Of a DNA stretch of 64,000 nucleotides, positions 56,353-64,000 are shown piece after piece. The stretch is taken from the NCBI GenBank assembly GCA_902806595.1, contig CADCXC010000004.1, positions 3,038,001 through 3,102,000 on the forward strand. Direction: 5' to 3'. The stretch's first letter is position 1, and each line of letters starts with the position of its first letter. The position numbers and the translations under genes are program-made. This DNA comes from Pyrenopolyporus hunteri. Taxonomy: Eukaryota > Ascomycota > Sordariomycetes > Xylariales > Hypoxylaceae. The notes under the pieces were generated by a model. It saw only the letters and a list, made by a program, of their open reading frames with translations. It was not told the origin of the DNA and made no database searches.

Positions 56353-59300
56353 GGCATTGTAGGGGTCTGGTACTTCATGCGCAGTTCCCCCCACGCAGAG
56401 AGAAATAAATACATGTAATAGATGAGCCATTTTGGAATACTTACCTCATGTACATGTAAGTAGAATACCTTAAATCTCTGGGCTATGGAAAGGAATCAAG
56501 ATCCCCTCCTCCCGTAAGGCATATGCACGGGATGGACGGAAGACGTTACGAGAAAGGATATGGTTGGCGTGCGCTCCTTCAGCCTAACTGGAAGCAATGT
56601 CCTCTCAATGCTATGGCAGAACATTATACATGTATACGCAGTACACACACATATATACACCTACATATCTGGTACCTAATGTAATAGTACCTGTTAAATT
56701 AATACACTCAGACATACCGTGTAGGGTGACTTAGAAAAGTAAGATATCTAGGGTTTGGCGCATCTACACAGTAGGTAGGCACCATTTTTCAGTTCGAATA
56801 AAGCCAGAGCGTGGGTACCTGCCTGGTAACCAACTGATTTATCAGTTTCGCTCACATAAAGTGGCTGCAGAAAATGAAAGAAATGCGAAGATATAGACCG
56901 GACTACGTAAATACAATAGGTCGTACCTGAGAGGCACTCCACATACGTATCTAGGTATGTATTGTACCTAAGTCACCTACTTTACCATTTTAATGAAGTG
57001 TAACTCGCGCTTCACACTTAGGGATGCTTATATACGGAGGTACCTGTGGACATAAGATACGGCACGCTAAGGTTTTATCATAAAATTAAATGTGATGGCG
57101 GTCATAGACAACATCAAATGTAGAAGTCGTCTCCTCTTCCCCTCTCTTATCTAAGCCACGGTCGATTACCATTCATGGATTGGGATGGAGAGGAATCAAC
57201 CCGGTGCTCTTGTCATTGAATAAGCCATCGCTGACTTACTTGGCGATGACAAGCACGAATTTTAACAAGTGTCTCAATATCCATACCTACCTACCTAGGT
57301 ACCTAGTTGTTTGCTAGGCATCAGATCAAATTACCTGGTAATAGAGACCGGTCAAGCCGGGAGTGAGTAGGAGGTAGGTAAAGTAGATACATGTAGGCAT
57401 TCATTTCTACAAATGCAACGCAGCACAAGACAACACACCTGTATTCCCTTGGTCCTGGCCCTTCTCGAAGCCTGAATATCCGGGCAATATTCCTTTCCAC
57501 ATCCGCGTTATAGTAGAGCCGTCACGAGCTACATGTACGAGGTATGTAGGTAGGTACCTATACCTGGTACCTACTCATACAAATCAGGTAGCCTATGATA
57601 ATAGGTACCTATGGATAACCCATACCTCCAATTACCTAACGTTTGATCTCTTCAGCGTCTTAGGGCAACGTGTTGACTCAGTTGAACGTGTCCTTGTAAG
57701 CCGATTCCCATCCGTATTATTTATAGTATTATAACATCAATGCCATACGTGTGTATTGTAAGAAGGGATCCTTACATGTACCTACCTATTCTCTACCACA
57801 TACCAACATGTATTGTACATTGATACAACGTACAGTAAATACTAGAGCCGAGTAACAGCCGTGGGATAGGTCCCCCGCCAAGGTCACCTAATTTGGTTAG
57901 GTGTCTGGTGCATTTATTCGGTATGCTATCTTAAGGCGCAACTACCTTGTTAAGTATATACATGTCGGCGTACCAAGTACCTGCTTAACCTGCCTCATAC
58001 GCCCTACCTTCCCCGACTGTACGTAACATGTCCTTAAATATAATTATGTAGCAAAAACAAATAAAAAGGAGGGGAAGAAAACTTAAATATTGAAGGTGGG
58101 AGGTTTCCTTTATGTACCCAGGTACTTAATGTAGGTACCTATGGCGGGGTTCAATGTCGTACAATACGAAATAGCTGTACGAAGAGGTACTGTAGCAGTA
58201 CCTGCCTCTGAAATGTGGAGGGGCCTTGTCCTTGCGCAGAGCAAGCACCATCAGTAGGTAGGTAGCTAAAAGTTTCGAGCTCCAGACGGCCGCAGCGTAC
58301 CTTTTTGTATGTAACAAAATTTAGATCAAACCATATAACAACCGGCTACCCGAAGTTAGCTAGAATTTTTTTTTCTCTTAGGTCCGTTAGCAAGGGACCA
58401 GACGTAGGGAATTTTTATTTTATTTTTTTTCCCATTGCACACAAAAAACCCATTTACACACACACGTACTCTTACAACATTGCAAACACACACTTTCTCA
58501 TTTATTACCCTGCAAATCGTTAAATTCCTACTTTCTCTACCTTACGTACTCTTACTCCCGAGGGAAAAGGAAGACCATTTGCGTCGAGAGAGAAGTGTCC
58601 CCAGGCCTCACTTTCGTTTCTACGAAATTGTGAAGCCTGCATCTACCGGTAGCCTTTGTTTTCCTTCACATCTGGCACCCTGCCGACTTACTCTATCCGC
58701 ATTTCCTTCTATCAACGCGACTTTAGGTACGTCTACTCCTACGGCGCCGCAGCGACCTATCGCGTGCATCTGCGTCTACATTCACGCACACAAACTGTGG
58801 ACAACCCTTACGGACCGAACCGCTCCTCCAATTCACTACCTTACCTACCACCACAACCACCACCACCACCACTACTACTACCACTACCACCACCCAAGAT
58901 CAGCGTCCAGTCAACTAACACGGACCAGGAAGAAATCTATGGGATTTCTAACTTAAGCAGGTTGAATTTTAGTCAGGCCACATCGGGTTCGGTTCCCAAA
59001 CTAAAATCCGGTGCAGCCCCAAAACACAGTCATATCTCGGATAACTGTCACGTTTTCTTCCTTATTAATTTTTCTTCTCCCCTCTTCAATCCTCCCCAAA
59101 CCTAAACGTCGGAAGGAGTTGGTCTCCCACTCCCACTTGCCAGCCAACGATTATTTCAGAAGCTGCAGTGTCTTCTACCTCACCCCCCCAAAATCCCCTC
59201 GCCATTACGCCTACCACACATCTACCTCTTCTACAGTCACCAGCCGAGCTACCCTAGGGTAGTTTATCGATTCCACCCCGCATCTGCTTTTGAGAATTGA

Positions 59301-59746
59301 TAAATCCTTCCACCATTGGACCAATTTTTTTTTTTTTTACAAAAAAATTTCTTCATACTGGTTGTCTATTCCTGCCATCCATCACGAGTTTTACCAACAT
59401 ATTTCGACGCAAAATCCTGCTATTGGTCTGCCTAGATCTTTCTCGCTGCGGACTCTGCACCCCCCACCCACAAAGCGGATTGATTATCTTGGACTTCGGC
59501 TCGAGTTCCACTTACCTTTAGAAGCTTGATCGATCGGAATCAGTACCAGTGGAGGGCCACACTTGGCTGGTGAGGTGCTTCCGGGCTGGTTAAGCACCTG
59601 GTGTGTCTGTCGGTGGACGTGGGTGAAATCAATCCCCCTCGTCCATTAGAGGTACGCAACAGATCACTGTTTCGTGATTATTCTGTTGCATAGTCGCATC
59701 AACTGCAAAACATACGTACGAACATCGCAAATCGAGTCGAGACGCC

Positions 59747-62492
59747 ATGTCCAACTCGGCAACTTTCTCATATGCCCAGGCCGCTAAAGGCCAGTCTGCA
59801 GTCCAGTCTGCAGGATCCCAGTCGAGTTCGACCCAGAGTCAAGCACCGTCGACAACGAGCACGCACAGCCGCGATGCCGCGCCTACTCCTAGCACAAGAG
59901 CTCCATCCGTCGCAATCTCAACGACGTCGAACGAGCTAGACGGCTCACAGAATACGGGAAGCTCATCCGTCAAGGCTGAGTCTCTTAGCTTAAACAGCAG
60001 CGATTCAGACAGCATCTCTACCAGCGACAAGGCTGGTGACTCATCTAACCCACCAAGCCAAGAGACGGAAAAGGTGCTAGGTGAGGTTGTACCTCAGAGC
60101 GCAGAGAGGAGGGGACGTGGCCAAACCCTTACCTCGCAGACCACAGACACCAGTGATGGCAAGAAGGGTAGAAAGAATAAGAAAAGCAAAGGGGGGGAGA
60201 AGGAGTCAGATCAAGTTCAACCCCAGGAGAAGAAGGAGAATATCCCTCTCAAGTCGGAATTGTCCGAAGCACCGCTGCCGGCAGTGAATATATGGAAGCA
60301 GAGGCAGGAAGCTAGAGCTGCGCAATCCAAGACAGTCACTTCCACGACCCCACAGCCGCGCGGTTCCATCAGTGAGGTGGCCAGCCAACCCAATGGACTA
60401 CCCAATCAAGCGGCTCAGGATTATAAACAGAGGATACATCAGAACGACGGGGTCGACGCAGGGATAGCGCACAACCGGCCGCTTCCTGGTGGCGTGAAAC
60501 CCTCCAAGAAGGATCACGAGCAGTTTCGAGGCAACGGCAATCAAGCCTCCCGTAGAGGAGGCTCGAGAGGTGCTAGAGCGAACAATGGAGAAGAACGGCC
60601 GCCATTTGAGACGTTGGGTCCGATCGCAAATAACACTTCGTCGTGGCCAACGCCTGAAACAGCAGCAAGCGGCCTAAAGGCTCAGGCCCAAGCTGGAAAA
60701 TCCGAGAAAGAACAGAAAGAGGATGTTGGTCCGAGTAAGCCGCGACAGAAGAAAGAGTGGCAAACTATAGAATTTGTGCCGACAGTGAATTTCGAGACTC
60801 CCATGCCCTCAAGAGGCTCTCGGGGAGGTCGCGCCGGTGGCCCTAGAGGCGGACGGGACGGCGCAGTAAGGGGAAGCCATGCTGCCAGCGCCTCAATTGG
60901 TAACCCGCCGCGCTCTTCTATAGCCGGCAGACACGCTGACTATCGCCCAGATCGTACACACGAGAATGGCGCAACTGCCGGCAATGCTACAGCGGCGCCA
61001 TTAGCGTCCAAGCGGACGTCTGCCGATATGCATTCGGCCCGCGATAACCGCAAGCCGCAAACACAAACAGGGCCAGGAAAGGCTTCAGGGGAGACACCAT
61101 CTGTAAGTTAACAATCTATGAGAAATTGCGCATGTAATTCATGTAACAGGCTTCTAATTCGAATTCCAGGGTAACCCGAAGGGGGACGCATTGAAGCAGA
61201 ACTCTGCTGATATGGCTCATGGAGCTCCGAGCCAGCATACCTCCACTCGTGCTGTGAGCTCAGGCCAGCGGACTGACGAGACAATAAAGTCCCCCCAGTC
61301 GGCAAGAGACAATACACACGGAGCTAAGGACTCAAATTTCCCCGCGCAGAATAATTCGGGCCGCAATGAGCGCATAAGAGGCGGCACGCGCGGTCGCGGA
61401 GGTCACTCTAACATGAATGGAGTCGCTCATTCCCAGTCCCAATTCGGCCAGGGCTCTTCCAGATATAACTACCCGACCACTACAAACCTACAGCAGCCCA
61501 GCCAGCCGTACACTAACGGCTATGTACAAATACCCTATGGCGGTACATTCCCAGTTCAGGCAGCGGGAAGCCAACATCGCAGTCGACCTAGTTCAGGGAA
61601 TAATCGCGCGCAAGGTGGTGCAAGACATCAGCCTGCAAGAGCACCAGCCTATCCGTTAGGTGGTGTGCCGTATGATGCGGCATTATACCAACATGGCGGC
61701 AGTCAAGCCGATTATAATGCCCTCAATGCTTTGTCGGCCCAGATACTAAGACAAGTCGAGTATTACTTCTCGGTCGAGAATCTCTGCAAGGATACATACC
61801 TTCGAAAGATGATGGATTCACAAGGCTTTGTTCCACTAGGCCTCATCGCCGGCTTCTACCGGATGCAGAAATTAACCTCCGACTATCAGACTGTTCGCAT
61901 GGCCTGCCATAATTCTGCTCATATCGAACTTTTCATGGCAGAGGACGGACAAGATAAAGTACGACGCCGAGAGAACTGGGAGGGATGGGTACTGGACATA
62001 AATATGCGACATCCCAGTGCTCAAAATGACGGGCCTACCAGTTACCATCCGCTGAACAGCCAAATCCCGTACTGGGCCCGAGGACATCCATTTGGAGGTG
62101 AAATACCTCCTCCTTTCTCGCCGACTGGCATGAGCTACCATTATGAACCCTACGTCAATGGAAACAACGCAACCTCTCCGACGACCAATGGTGTCAATGG
62201 TTATACCCGTCCCTCAGACTCGCAACTATCCGCCACAGTCCCAGAGTTCTCACCAATCGGCAACCCCGGAATAGGTATAACCGGCCAGCAAGGCGAGACC
62301 CCGTCGGATGGTTCTGGCAATCAGCCTACTCCGGATAACACGGACAAGAAAACGGCGATTGCAACTTTTGGTGAACAAGTCAGTCCTCTTGCAAATGGCA
62401 CCCATGCACCGGGAATCGCAGAGCATGTTAGCCGAGACGAGAAGCCATCCACAAATGGAATTGGCGCTAGCCACGAAACCGAGGCGTACTAG
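59747..62492 (+). CDS. La-motif RNA-binding protein (LARP1/Sro9-like)
   Basis: Two exons, join(59747..61102,61170..62492), 892 residues; the 67-nt intron has GTAAGT and TTCCAG ends and phase 0. The N-terminus MSNSATFSYAQAAKGQ is typical of fungal members. A long disordered part contains RGG clusters (SRRGGSRGARANNG; about 356-380; about 519-532) that bind RNA or methyltransferases. The La motif is at about residues 640-725: ALSAQILRQVEYYFSVENLC, KDTYLRKMMDSQGFVPLGLI, then SAHIELFMAEDG. No RRM follows and no DM15 repeats are visible, which fits the Sro9/Slf1 and short LARP1 type rather than genuine La. Such proteins associate with polysomes and modulate translation and mRNA stability. A long pyrimidine-rich leader precedes it. 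Confidence 0.92.
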
Positions 62493-64000
62493 GTCAGTCC
62501 TCGTAGCTACAAGGACGATTCACCAAGCCTAGATAGCTGTAGTTCGTTCCTAAGACGGGTACCCACCCGTATCCAATTTCCACGACATAACGGATCAACA
62601 ACCAGACTCGTGTCGAATTTTGGCACCTCGGGAACTTTGCAACAACAAAACTGGTGGTAGGATCGGTTTAGAAAGGACTTGCTTCCGGTCTCCTAAGTTA
62701 TTGAGTTTTTATTATGCCTTCTGATATCAGCTTCGAGTTTCGACGAACTAAGACGGCGACATCCTACAATCTCGGCACTATTTCTTGGTGCGGTCAGGGG
62801 ACAAAGGCCTGTTCGTCCATGATAAGAAAATACTTTCGATGCAACGCTCCTGGATACGTCTGAATAAATCATGTTGTGAGTCCTATTAACATTATGGACT
62901 TGATGGCCAATGGGCTCGCCACATTGGCAATTACGAACGGCTAGTATGCGGAGCACAACAGGTATCTGGCTCTCGTGAGACATTGCACTCCTGATACGAA
63001 AAGAAAGATGAAGCTACGTCTTTGAGGCCTGCTGTCGTGGCCTTCGGACGGATATGAGACTCTCGGACCTATGTCATTGATTACTATTCCGGTCAAGCGG
63101 CCCAGTTGCCGCGGAATAATGCTTTCATTGTTCTCTTCATACGTTTGATCACCAGAAAGTTACTCGCCGCATATAATAGTGGCTCCGGAACAAACTGGAT
63201 CTTGTGGTCCTGATCCTCTCCCCTTGATAATGAGGAATTTGAGGAATTCTGATTTTATCAAGTATCAATTCTGGGTGGCGAGTCGCGAACTTTGCCATTC
63301 GTTTAGTCGTCCGCCCGGTTCCCCCATCACTCACAGACCCGTCGGGCCTTAGACCCGTTTGCGCCCGCGAAGGTTAGCGTCTTACTGCTAGATAAAAGTA
63401 TTGGGCACTGGATTTTCTTCCTTTTTCGCAACTGCATCCGCGGCGTGGATTATTCGCATAGGGGGAGGCCTCAAGGAACGGAAATATTTGCAAATAGACT
63501 ACTACGTCATAAAAAGGAGAAACAAAAAAACTCTCTCTCTCTCTTACGAGGTTTATATTATGTACGAGTAAGGAATACAAAATCAAACGCAGCGGAAGCC
63601 TGGTTTTCAAGACCTGTAGCCAGGCCTTTCAAAGCGGCGTTTCTACGTTTTCTCTATTGTAGAGTAACTCGTCTCTTCGTCTTAGTTTTGCCGTCGTCTC
63701 GTGGGAGTCAGAGCCTTTCGAGAAGGTAAGGTTCGACTCGAAAAGACTACACTTCTATAGAGAGCCCCCTTCCCCATAGAAGTATCGTAAATTATTGCAT
63801 ATCCTTCTCCAGTGCTGGTAGCCATGTTCGTTTCTTATGTGTATTGTGCATAATATCACTAGATGGTGTGTTGCCAGACTAACCAGTATCGCGGTCTACC
63901 CGGCCATATTAAGGTTATAATTCGTTCCAGTCTGTAGGGGTTCGCCACCAGACAGATGGGAGGTAGGCAAAATAAATAGGGGGCTGAGTAGGCTGCTTCT
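62493..64000. other. Region downstream of La-motif gene
   Basis: The first few hundred bases should be the 3' UTR. Open frames at 62693-62983 (-) and 63445-63729 (+) show no domain, and a (CT)n run is at about 63530-63542. No further gene is recognised up to the window edge. Confidence 0.5.

Larger units (their letters stand above)
54924..59746. other. Long intergenic region and leader of La-motif gene
   Basis: 4.8 kb, largely AT-rich from 55000 to 58400, with dense ACCTAGGT and TACATGTA palindromes (56037-56074, 56331-56352, 57280-57306, 57545-57580, 58120-58140). No gene is seen there. From about 58430 to 59746 the plus strand becomes C/T/A-rich with CCACCA/CTACTA runs near 58850-58900 and a T tract at 59325-59339; this looks like a promoter and an unusually long leader. 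Confidence 0.5.

Noticed and set aside
58435..59262. Overlapping open frames upstream of the La-motif gene
   Set aside because: His/Pro/Tyr runs come from CCACCA/TACTAC repeats in the leader; none resembles a protein family.

Overview
The window is nuclear DNA of a filamentous ascomycete, most likely a Sordariomycete. Three things support this: genes carry short GT-AG introns of about 48-195 nt with CTAAC-like branch points, the recognisable proteins are of Pezizomycotina type, and intergenic DNA is full of ACCTAGGT-type repeats. No bacterial operon structure, CRISPR array, rRNA, intact tRNA or intact transposon was found. Exon-intron structures were assembled by hand from splice signals, reading frame and family resemblance; no alignment was run. 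The order Xylariales is only a guess.

Layout, left to right. An AT-hook chromatin protein (+, 1320-4359) is followed by an F-box protein (-, 6055-7629). A 7.4 kb stretch without a convincing gene precedes a conserved fungal protein of unknown role (+, 14994-16301). Then come ESCRT-I VPS37 (-, 18973-19979) and nucleoporin NUP84 (-, 20583-23642). A five-intron-signal-rich cryptic gene for the twin-CX9C mitochondrial protein CMC4 (-, 24525-24966; three introns) is followed by SUMO (+, 26887-27356) and a three-LIM paxillin-like protein (-, 28768-31329). A monocarboxylate-transporter-type MFS protein (+, 33598-35576) converges on a fused succinyl-CoA ligase-like alpha/beta protein (-, 35759-38422). 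Next are a second cryptic twin-CX9C gene, COX19 (-, 39274-39764), a Cys-rich probable GPI-anchored secreted protein (+, 40912-41725), the GATOR1/SEACIT subunit NPR3 (+, 42678-45363), a bHLH transcription factor (-, 46285-47925), the Golgi protein SFT2 (+, 53769-54923) and a La-motif RNA-binding protein (+, 59747-62492).

Most genes are unrelated housekeeping functions: membrane traffic (VPS37, SFT2), nuclear pore, SUMO, TORC1 nutrient signalling (NPR3), mitochondrial copper and cysteine proteins (COX19, CMC4) and translation control (La motif). The pair that most resembles a functional module is the convergent transporter and the mitochondrial ligase-like fusion. In that fusion the alpha half keeps its phospho-histidine motif, but the ATP-grasp half has lost its nucleotide-binding subdomain and metal ligands.

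Intergenic DNA is unusually long in places (7.4, 5.8 and 4.8 kb). It holds microsatellites, palindromic ACCTAGGT/TACATGTA arrays and scattered open frames I cannot assign.
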